Source: Polaribacter sp.
Lineage (GTDB): Bacteria > Bacteroidota > Bacteroidia > Flavobacteriales > Flavobacteriaceae
Reading direction: 5' to 3'
Assembly: GCA_029248845.1 (NCBI GenBank)
Contig: JAQWIO010000123.1
Span: 1 to 7,787, forward strand
Length of the DNA: 7,787 bases
The notes under the pieces were generated by a model. That model saw nothing but the letters and a program-made list of their open reading frames with translations. It ran no database searches and had not been told where the DNA came from. Of the stretch, positions 1-5,278 are shown one piece after another. The position numbers and the translations under genes were made by a program. Numbering within the stretch: the first letter of the stretch is position 1; each line of letters starts with the position of its first letter.

Positions 1-400
1 TTTTGTACAAGACAATCAATCAATTTCTCAGCGAGGGGTGATAAGAGGTTTACATTTTCAGAAAGGAAAATTTGCTCAATCTAAACTCGTTAGAGTGATT
101 AAAGGTAGAGTGTTAGATGTAGCAGTAGATTTAAGAAAAGATTCACCTACTTTTGGCAAGCATTTTTCAATAGAATTAACAGGTGAAAATAATAAACAAC
201 TGTTTATTCCAAAAGGTTTTGCTCATGGATTTTCTGTATTAGAAGATGACACTATTTTTGCTTATAAATGTGATCATTATTACAATAAAGAATCGGAAAG
301 TGGCGTTGTTTATAATGATTCAGATTTAAATATTGATTGGATGTTAGAGGAGAATGAAATACAAATTTCAGAAAAGGATACAAATTTACAAAAACATTAA
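1..400 (+). CDS. rfbC: dTDP-4-dehydrorhamnose 3,5-epimerase, C-terminal part (5' end outside window)
   Basis: Third step of dTDP-L-rhamnose synthesis: a cytoplasmic cupin enzyme that epimerises C3 and C5 of dTDP-4-keto-6-deoxyglucose. The reading frame is open from base 2 and gives 132 visible residues ending in TAA at 398-400. Family members are about 180-190 aa, so roughly 50 N-terminal residues are missing. The visible part opens with the family signature FVQDNQS..S..GV.RGLHFQ, containing the catalytic His (visible residue 18). It continues with VDLRKDSPTFGK (about 41-52), PKGFAHGF (70-77), YK...YY..E.ESG (88-101, with the conserved Tyr) and YNDSDLNIDW (104-113), and closes with the usual SEKD tail. 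The GTG at 38 is an internal Val codon inside the signature, not the start. The usual Trp before NDS is Tyr here, a mild change. Its presence suggests rhamnose, or another sugar from the same keto intermediate, in the polymer. Family identity is secure; specificity for the rhamnose branch rather than a related 3- or 5-epimerase is inferred. Confidence 0.95.
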   Translation, partial: FVQDNQSISQRGVIRGLHFQKGKFAQSKLVRVIKGRVLDVAVDLRKDSPTFGKHFSIELTGENNKQLFIPKGFAHGFSVLEDDTIFAYKCDHYYNKESESGVVYNDSDLNIDWMLEENEIQISEKDTNLQKH

Positions 401-561
401 AATTATGTTTTCAGATTAAAAAATAGGATTTTATAATTATTAGAGCTTGTTTATACAGTTTAGTTTTTACTATAGAAATGACAAAAATTAATTTTTTTTG
501 ATAATAGACAAAACCTTGTAGGGAGTTTCTCAATCTATATATAAATAGACTAGTAAAAAAT

Positions 562-595
562 TATTAGAGAGAACTATTAAGTATTCTCTTTAATA
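562..595 (+). promoter_or_regulatory. Strong hairpin (12-bp stem, 10-nt loop) in the rfbC-flippase gap
   Basis: Bases 562-573 pair with 584-595 in an unbroken 12-bp stem with one G-T wobble; the core is ATTAGAGAGAA against TTCTCTTTAAT. The loop is 574-583. No T-run follows the 3' arm (next bases are TGAATATACT), so it is not a standard intrinsic terminator. It could be an RNA structure in the leader of the downstream operon, a processing site or a DNA inverted-repeat binding site. The structure is seen directly; its role is inference. Confidence 0.4.
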
Positions 596-713
596 TGAAT
601 ATACTTTATGAGCTTTGGAAATAAACGAAATTTAATAAACGATTAGCAGAGTTACAAGTTAAAACTAAAAAATATAGAAGAATAATGATTTTTATTAGTT
701 TAAAGGAGTTTGT

Positions 714-761
714 ATGAAAAACAAAGGTAACAAGTTTAATAAAATTCACAATTGTTTATAA
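714..761 (+). CDS. Possible 15-aa leader peptide or remnant ORF
   Basis: An ATG at 714 opens a 15-codon frame (MKNKGNKFNKIHNCL) ending in TAA at 759-761. Upstream is AAAGGAG (702-708), 5 nt before the ATG. This is a better Shine-Dalgarno than before any other gene in the window and is unusual for Bacteroidota, where such sequences are weak or absent. The stop lies inside the 14-bp palindrome 752-765. It resembles no known peptide. It could be a regulatory leader peptide, the 5' stub of a lost gene, or chance. No codon-bias evidence is possible at this length. Confidence 0.17.
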   Translation: MKNKGNKFNKIHNCL

Positions 762-765
762 ACAA
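752..765. repeat. 14-bp perfect palindrome TTGTTTATAAACAA
   Basis: The sequence equals its own reverse complement over 14 bases. It lies 62 bp before the flippase start and overlaps the stop of the mini-ORF at 714-761. The half TTGTTTATA also occurs at 447-455 near the start of the same gap. It could be a dimeric regulator site or, as RNA, a small hairpin; in such A+T-rich sequence chance is also plausible. Confidence 0.3.
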
Positions 766-826
766 AATTTTATAAGATATAATTAGTAAATATATTCAAA
801 AAAGAGATATAAGAAAATAGATAAAA

Positions 827-2080
827 ATGAAATTTTTGCTTAATAAATATCAAATTATTTTAGAGCAGGGAACGATGGCCTTATTAAATTTCTGTTTAAT
901 ATTTGTTTTGTCTAAAATTGTTCCTGCTAACCTATTTAAAGATTTTTTTTTAGGATATTCGGTAGTGATAATAATCACACTAGTAATTTCTAGTTTTGCT
1001 AACCAACCTTTACAAGTTTTTCTTCGAGGAAAGAATAATAAGAGTTACTTTTACAAGGTTTTTTTAATGAACCTACTTTTCTTACTAATTACCTCAATAA
1101 TCTGTGTTATTGTAATAAGTAACTTTTATTATTTTTTAATAAACTCTCTACCATACATTATCACATTGGCTTTTGTAACATCAATATATGATGCTATAAG
1201 AAGAGTTAGTTTTGTTTATTTTCAGAATAAGTTTAGCGCAAATTTATTAGCTACAACATCAGTTCTTTTCTTTTTTTTCATAATGATATTTTTCTTCTAT
1301 ACAATAGGAGATTTAAGTGTTAGAAACATATATACTAGCCTAATAATTAGTTATTTGTTTGGTATTTTTATTTTTATATTCTTTCAAATAAAGAAGATAA
1401 AAACATTCTTATTTCAAAAAGGCGAATCTAAAAATAAGACCTTTGTCGAAGTGTTTAAAAAGCATTATAGCTACGCTAGTTGGTTAGTTATCGGCGTTTT
1501 TTTTTTTTGGACTTATACTCAAGGAATATATTTTGTGGCGGAAAAATATTTAACTTTAGAAGATTTTAATGCAGTTAGAATTTCTCAAAATTTAGTTGGA
1601 GTATTATCGGTTCTTTTTGTTACTTTTGAAAATATGATGTTGGTTAAAATGTCTTTAATTTTCGAACAAAAGAAGCTAGCTGGTATTAACGAATTTGTAG
1701 AAAAACTACTTAAAAAGTTAATGTTACCATTCATCCTTATTTTAATTGTGTCTTATTTAGTAATGACTCAATTATATAAATTATATTATCAAGGTAACTC
1801 TTTTTACTCTGAAAAAATTACATACGTATTATACTTCTTTTTATATCAGTTTTTATTTGGGTTATCAAGAACATTTGTTGTAGCATTAAAGGCAATTAAT
1901 GCTACTAAGTATATATTATATAGTCATATTCTTACAGCTATTTTTACGCTTCTTCTAGCTCAATTATTATTTTTAAAATTTAATAATGGTTTAATATTAA
2001 TATTTATAATGATTTGTTCGATGCTAGTATTTTCAGCTGGAATCTATTTTTTTTACAGAAAAATAATTAAAAAAATATAA
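827..2080 (+). CDS. wzx: Wzx-type polysaccharide flippase (MOP superfamily)
   Basis: Predicted inner-membrane protein that would flip the undecaprenyl-diphosphate-linked repeat unit from cytoplasm to periplasm. The 417 residues are almost continuously hydrophobic, with about 12 membrane segments by eye (near 18-34, 40-58, 77-99, 107-119, 141-159, 166-187, 214-232, 254-268, 297-315, 331-350, 361-383 and 388-410), and short Lys/Arg-rich loops such as 189-214. Length and topology fit Wzx/RfbX proteins. The mid-protein stretch SYASWLVIGVFFFWTYTQGIYFV (split at about 215-237) resembles the start of the second half of MOP flippases, and EKYLTLEDFNAVRISQN follows. The ATG is preceded by an A-rich stretch, typical of Bacteroidota. 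It is first in the packed gene run, after a 426-bp gap. Family is inferred from topology, length and context because Wzx sequences diverge strongly. A 12-T run (1497-1508) encodes V224-W228, where slippage would truncate the protein. Confidence 0.82.
   Translation: MKFLLNKYQIILEQGTMALLNFCLIFVLSKIVPANLFKDFFLGYSVVIIITLVISSFANQPLQVFLRGKNNKSYFYKVFLMNLLFLLITSIICVIVISNFYYFLINSLPYIITLAFVTSIYDAIRRVSFVYFQNKFSANLLATTSVLFFFFIMIFFFYTIGDLSVRNIYTSLIISYLFGIFIFIFFQIKKIKTFLFQKGESKNKTFVEVFKKHYSYASWLVIGVFFFWTYTQGIYFVAEKYLTLEDFNAVRISQNLVGVLSVLFVTFENMMLVKMSLIFEQKKLAGINEFVEKLLKKLMLPFILILIVSYLVMTQLYKLYYQGNSFYSEKITYVLYFFLYQFLFGLSRTFVVALKAINATKYILYSHILTAIFTLLLAQLLFLKFNNGLILIFIMICSMLVFSAGIYFFYRKIIKKI
1497..1508 (+). 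repeat. 12-T homopolymer inside the flippase gene
   Basis: Twelve consecutive T bases encode the Phe run F225-F227, with the flanking V224 and W228 codons. It is the longest single-base run in the window. Gain or loss of one base would frameshift the flippase just past its midpoint. Confidence 0.9.
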
Positions 2081-2126
2081 TGGTAAAATTAAAAACGAGT
2101 TATTTAGTTAGGATAAAAAAAACAGA

Positions 2127-3350
2127 ATGATTGAACAAAAAAAAAAGGTTTTAATAATTAATGCATACTCTTATAATAACAGAGGAGATGCTGGAATAGT
2201 TGTTGCTATGATTGATTTAGTTAAATTAACATTTAATAATAAAGTTGATATTTCGGTGATGTCTCAATTTCATAAGGAGAATGTTTACTTTTATGAAAAA
2301 ATGAATGTTAGATCTGTACCCCCAGTTTGGGATATTTTAAATCCAAAAGGATTTATAAAAAAGTATTTTTTAGGTTTAAAAAAAGTTCTTTTTTATAAGA
2401 AGCAACAATCCAATGAAATTGTAAATGCGGACTTAATATTATCTGCAGGAGGGGGATATCTATATTCTTCAAGAATAGGTCCTTTAGGAATCGGCTTTGT
2501 TAATGTATTGTATCATTTATGGATATCTAAAAAATATAAAAAGAAAGTTGTTTTATTTCCGCAAAGTATAGGTCCTTTAAAATTTTCTTTAGATAAAATC
2601 ATTCTAAAAAAAGTTTTTAGTAAGGTCGATGTTTTATATAGTAGAGAAGAAATCACATCAAACCTTATTAGAGAGAATAAAGTAAAAATTAAGCTTTGTC
2701 AATTGCCTGATATTGCATTTATTTTAGATTCAAAAAAACATGCTTTATTAGACGATAATCTTAAAGGAGACGAAAACTATTTAAAAATCGGAATAACTGT
2801 TTTAGATTGGAGATTTGCAATTAAAGGAAGCAACTCAAGCGATATTGAAGATTATCTTTTCAAAATTTCAAACACAATTAATGAATTAAAACATATTACC
2901 GTACAAAAGGTTAAAGTTTATATATTTCCACAAGTAACTGTAAGCGATTTAGATGGAGATTTTGCAGTTTCATTAGAATTACAGAAAAAAATAAATGAAG
3001 AGTCAGAAATTATTAATTTGGATGAAATTCAGAATCCTAAAGAGTTAATTTATTTGTATTCTAAAATGGATATATTTATAGCTAGTAGAATGCATTCAGC
3101 TATCTTTTCTTTAGTAGGTAATGTTCCAACAATAGCATTAGCCTATCAACCAAAAACTTTAGGAACTTTTAATTTAATTGGCCTAGAAGAGTTCGCTCTA
3201 GATATTAGAACTTTTCAGAAGAAAGACTTGCAAAATAAAATTATTGAATTAATAGAATCAAAAAGCAAAATCAAACAAGATATTCAAGAACAAGTTGTGC
3301 AAATCAGACAAAAAATTATCGATAAGCTTAGCCAGGAAATAAAACAATAG
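2127..3350 (+). CDS. Polysaccharide pyruvyl transferase family protein
   Basis: Family (CsaB/WcaK/EpsI-like) that typically transfers pyruvate from phosphoenolpyruvate to a sugar, forming a ketal that gives the polymer negative charge; expected in the cytoplasm, with no signal or membrane segment. Visible landmarks in 407 aa: an N-terminal strand plus NNRGDAG (17-23), the ADLILSAGGGYLY segment (101-113), FPQSIGP (144-150), YSREE (171-175), LPDIAFIL (193-200), GITVLDWRF (222-230) and the C-terminal signature MDIFIASRMHSAIFSL (314-329), followed by VPTIALAYQPK (333-343). The SR.HSA and YQPK elements are the most conserved part of the family. It starts at ATG after A-rich sequence, 46 bp past the flippase, and ends 7 bp before the next gene. 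Some family members have other or unknown activities, so pyruvylation itself is inferred. A 10-A run covers codons 4-7. Confidence 0.88.
   Translation: MIEQKKKVLIINAYSYNNRGDAGIVVAMIDLVKLTFNNKVDISVMSQFHKENVYFYEKMNVRSVPPVWDILNPKGFIKKYFLGLKKVLFYKKQQSNEIVNADLILSAGGGYLYSSRIGPLGIGFVNVLYHLWISKKYKKKVVLFPQSIGPLKFSLDKIILKKVFSKVDVLYSREEITSNLIRENKVKIKLCQLPDIAFILDSKKHALLDDNLKGDENYLKIGITVLDWRFAIKGSNSSDIEDYLFKISNTINELKHITVQKVKVYIFPQVTVSDLDGDFAVSLELQKKINEESEIINLDEIQNPKELIYLYSKMDIFIASRMHSAIFSLVGNVPTIALAYQPKTLGTFNLIGLEEFALDIRTFQKKDLQNKIIELIESKSKIKQDIQEQVVQIRQKIIDKLSQEIKQ
2137..2146 (+). repeat. 10-A homopolymer in codons 4-7 of the pyruvyl transferase gene
   Basis: Ten A bases spell part of Gln4 and Lys5-Lys7, within 20 bases of the start codon. 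An 8-A run (2115-2122) lies just upstream of the same ATG. A length change in the coding tract would abolish the full-length protein, so this is a candidate slippage switch. Confidence 0.85.
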
Positions 3351-3357
3351 AAGTATT

Positions 3358-4590
3358 TTGAGTTTAATATTAAAAAAAGAACATAAAGAGTATAGGTTTA
3401 TCATTGCATTTATAATACTAGAAATTCTGTTAAACGTAATTGCTAGGTATATAGATGTAAAAGGATTTGCTCTAACTCCGTATTTTAGAATTGTAATGAT
3501 TTTATTTACTGTTGCTTTTTTTAGTCTAGATATTTTAAAACTAAAATTTAAACTAAAATTTAAAAAGACATGTTCCTGGAGAGAACTGTTTGTGTATGGA
3601 TGGTTTTTTTTCGCTTTAATTTCAATCTTAATAGGGGTCTTAAATAAAAACCCAATTATATATATATATACAGATTTTATATATATTTGTTTAGGTGCAA
3701 TATTATTTTATATTTTTAGAAATAAGCATAATGATAAACTTGACTCTTTCAACTTATCTAAAATAATTCTTATAATAGGTCTAGGTTGTGTTATCTTTAA
3801 TTTGAAAGCTCCAGCAATATTATTAGTTGTAATTGCTGCTTTAATGTTTGTAAATATCTTAAATAAAAGATATTTGTTTTTTATTTTGTTTATTATACCC
3901 TATTTAATTTTAGTCTTTTCTTCTAATCGTTCACAGTTGATTGTTTTCTTTTTGATGATTTTCTTATTTTTACTAAAGAAATTTAGAAATTTTTTTAGTA
4001 CAAAATCAGTTATATTTTTTGGTCTATTCATTATATTATTTACTTACTTATTTAGACGAGAATTAATTTCGGGATTGTTAAACTTCATTAACCCTGAAAG
4101 TAATATAGGGTATAGAATAAATCAAATTTCAATAATCTTAGAAGAAGGAATAGATTACTCTGATCCTTTTTTCACTTCAATTTCTCAAAGGATGATTGAA
4201 GCGCAAGTAGTATTTGAAATATGGACATCAAGTATTACTTCTTTTATTTTTGGCTCTGGCTCTGGAGGTGTTATTGATGGTGGTAAAATATTTCTAGATA
4301 ATTCTGTTCTTGGATCCTCTCTTTTAGGTAAAAATAAAGTTCACAACATACATCTACTTCCATTTTCTATGATCTTTAGACATGGATTAATAGGACTAAT
4401 GCTATTCTTAGTGTTATTAAAAATCGTTTATAAAACAATATTAGGAATCCTTAATGAAACCAAAAGTGAACAAAAAATATTTTGGAGCTTACTGCTAATA
4501 TTTTGGTTCTTTTTTTCTATACCTGCTGCATCTTTTCTTTGGAGCATGCCATTTTTTTGGATAAGTATATCATTTATTAATAAACCCTAA
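3358..4590 (+). CDS. Wzy/WaaL-like O-antigen polymerase or ligase (first copy)
   Basis: Predicted inner-membrane protein that would polymerise repeat units or ligate the polymer in the periplasm. The 410 aa contain many hydrophobic segments (for example 13-29, 43-60, 78-94, 103-119, 134-169, 171-188, 193-206, 216-231, 344-357 and 374-404) and a large polar region about 235-335. Residues matching the Arg/Arg/His pattern of the Wzy/WaaL fold are R191 in SNRSQ, R278 in SISQRMIEA before FGSGSGG, and H332 in N.H.........R.G..GL (330-347). The start is TTG at 3358, 7 bp after the previous stop. An upstream in-frame stop at 3340-3342 rules out an earlier ATG, and the first internal ATG (M47) would remove the first membrane helix. 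Between the pyruvyl transferase and SGNH genes, it is probably co-transcribed with both. Polymerase versus ligase cannot be decided; polymerase is my slight preference for this copy, because the later one looks more like ligase-type proteins. Confidence 0.82.
   Translation: MSLILKKEHKEYRFIIAFIILEILLNVIARYIDVKGFALTPYFRIVMILFTVAFFSLDILKLKFKLKFKKTCSWRELFVYGWFFFALISILIGVLNKNPIIYIYTDFIYICLGAILFYIFRNKHNDKLDSFNLSKIILIIGLGCVIFNLKAPAILLVVIAALMFVNILNKRYLFFILFIIPYLILVFSSNRSQLIVFFLMIFLFLLKKFRNFFSTKSVIFFGLFIILFTYLFRRELISGLLNFINPESNIGYRINQISIILEEGIDYSDPFFTSISQRMIEAQVVFEIWTSSITSFIFGSGSGGVIDGGKIFLDNSVLGSSLLGKNKVHNIHLLPFSMIFRHGLIGLMLFLVLLKIVYKTILGILNETKSEQKIFWSLLLIFWFFFSIPAASFLWSMPFFWISISFINKP
3541..3564 (+). 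repeat. Perfect 12-bp in-frame tandem duplication (CTAAAATTTAAA x2)
   Basis: Two identical adjacent 12-mers (3541-3552 and 3553-3564) encode LKFK LKFK at residues 62-69 of the first Wzy/WaaL-like protein, in the basic loop after its second membrane segment. Because the unit is a multiple of three, copy-number change would preserve the frame. Confidence 0.85.
3657..3670 (+). repeat. (TA)7 dinucleotide run within the polymerase-like gene
   Basis: Seven TA units encode alternating Ile/Tyr (about residues 101-104), with another AT-repeat stretch shortly after (3679-3686). It may simply reflect base composition and Ile/Tyr codons, but it is a possible slippage site, since a two-base change would frameshift. 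Confidence 0.75.
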
Positions 4591-4592
4591 CT

Positions 4593-5228
4593 ATGAATTT
4601 TTTAAAAATAAAACACCTAATTTTCTTTTTATTCATAATCTTTTCTTCTTTTCAAGAAATTCCTAAAAGTGAAATTTCAATAGTTTGGTATGGCGATTCA
4701 ACAACCCAAGGGGCGCATGTTAGTTTAGATAAGCCATGGTACTCTTTTGTGTGGAGGGTTACAGATTTTTTCAAAAAAAATTTAAAAGTAAAAACACTAA
4801 ATAAGAATTTAGGTTTCCCTGGCTGGTCAACAAAAAATGCCTTGGTTAATATAGACGTCTTATTGAAAGAAACATTTGATTATGTATTCTTAGAGTTTGC
4901 CTTAAATGATACAAATATTGACTCAGGGGAAATAATTTTCAATCTAAAACAAATCGTAAAAAAAATAAAAAATAAAAACAAAGATGTTAAGATTTGCTTA
5001 ATTCTATTAAATAAAGTTGATGGCTTAAAAAAAAGAAAAAATAATATTATTGAACCAACAACTTTAGCTTGGATAAAAGTAGGTAAAGAACTTAATATTC
5101 AAACAATTGACGTGGGGTATTATCTACTGAAATTATCAAAAGATAAAGAGTTTTACAAATCAATAATACCAGATGGTGTTCATCCAAATGATATGGGTCA
5201 TTTTATATATTCTAGTATTATAATTTAG
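4593..5228 (+). CDS. Secreted SGNH/GDSL-family hydrolase or acyltransferase, possibly C-terminally truncated
   Basis: Likely acts outside the cytoplasm on acyl (for example acetyl) groups of the polysaccharide, as esterase or transferase. The N-terminus has a basic start and hydrophobic core (about 5-20), a signal peptide or anchor without a lipobox Cys. SGNH blocks appear in order: GDSTTQG with nucleophile S36 (34-40), LGFPGWST (block II Gly, 73-80), FALND (102-106, with oxyanion Asn N105; Ala replaces the usual Gly) and DGVHPND with catalytic D194 and H197. All four hallmark positions are therefore present. The ATG is 2 bp after the previous stop, so the two genes are probably co-translated. 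The 211-aa product ends abruptly 14 residues after H197. Reading through its TAG gives ten more helix-like residues (ELLDKKFFQD) before TAA at 5259-5261, so a recent nonsense mutation is possible. Family assignment is firm; the substrate is inferred from context only. Confidence 0.87.
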   Translation: MNFLKIKHLIFFLFIIFSSFQEIPKSEISIVWYGDSTTQGAHVSLDKPWYSFVWRVTDFFKKNLKVKTLNKNLGFPGWSTKNALVNIDVLLKETFDYVFLEFALNDTNIDSGEIIFNLKQIVKKIKNKNKDVKICLILLNKVDGLKKRKNNIIEPTTLAWIKVGKELNIQTIDVGYYLLKLSKDKEFYKSIIPDGVHPNDMGHFIYSSIII

Positions 5229-5229
5229 G

Positions 5230-5252
5230 AACTTCTGGACAAGAAGTTTTTT
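5230..5252 (+). terminator. Candidate weak intrinsic terminator or attenuator after the SGNH gene
   Basis: AACTTCT (5230-5236) pairs with AGAAGTT (5242-5248) across the 5-nt loop GGACA, and a six-T run covers 5247-5252. The shape fits a Rho-independent terminator, but the stem is only 7 bp with 2 G-C pairs. It sits in a 50-bp gap inside an otherwise packed run, so it might lower expression of the downstream polymerase/ligase-like gene. The same bases would be coding if the TAG at 5226-5228 were once a sense codon, so the hairpin may be incidental. Confidence 0.35.
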
Positions 5253-5267
5253 CAAGATTAAATAATT

Positions 5268-5277
5268 AAAAAAAAAA
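5268..5277 (+). repeat. 10-A tract just upstream of the second polymerase/ligase-like gene
   Basis: Ten A bases end one base before the proposed TTG start at 5279. Such A-rich sequence can act as a translation enhancer in Bacteroidota, and length variation could alter initiation. The role is inferred. Confidence 0.8.
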
Positions 5278-5278
5278 T

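Larger units (their letters stand above)
401..826 (+). other. 426-bp gap between rfbC and the flippase gene, no convincing gene
   Basis: This stretch is very A+T-rich and all six frames are broken by frequent stops. Short open pieces, for example about 425-501 and 616-716, resemble no family I recognise. What can be seen is a 12-bp-stem hairpin (562-595), a mini-ORF with a good Shine-Dalgarno (714-761), a 14-bp palindrome (752-765) and a weak 7-bp hairpin over the rfbC stop (391-411). I looked for the Bacteroidota promoter -7 box (TAnnTTTG) and found no match. The gap may be the 5' leader of the downstream operon or the remains of a deleted gene; the sequence alone does not decide between them. 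Confidence 0.6.

Noticed and set aside
38..400. GTG at 38 as the start of the epimerase gene
   Set aside because: The frame is open upstream to base 2 and encodes the conserved FVQDNQS segment directly before RGLH, so the real start is before the window.
391..411. 7-bp hairpin over the rfbC stop (AAAACAT / ATGTTTT) as a terminator
   Set aside because: Only one G-C pair, a 7-nt loop and only four T at the end; easily expected by chance in this composition.
425..716. Short open pieces in the gap as a degraded gene
   Set aside because: The translated fragments match no family I recognise and are interrupted by many stops in every frame; there is no positive evidence of former coding.
447..765. 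TTGTTTATA (447-455) and TATAAACAA (757-765) as terminal inverted repeats of a small transposable element filling the gap
   Set aside because: Only 9 bp match perfectly, the right copy is itself palindromic, no target-site duplication is evident, and matches of this length are expected by chance in A+T-rich DNA.
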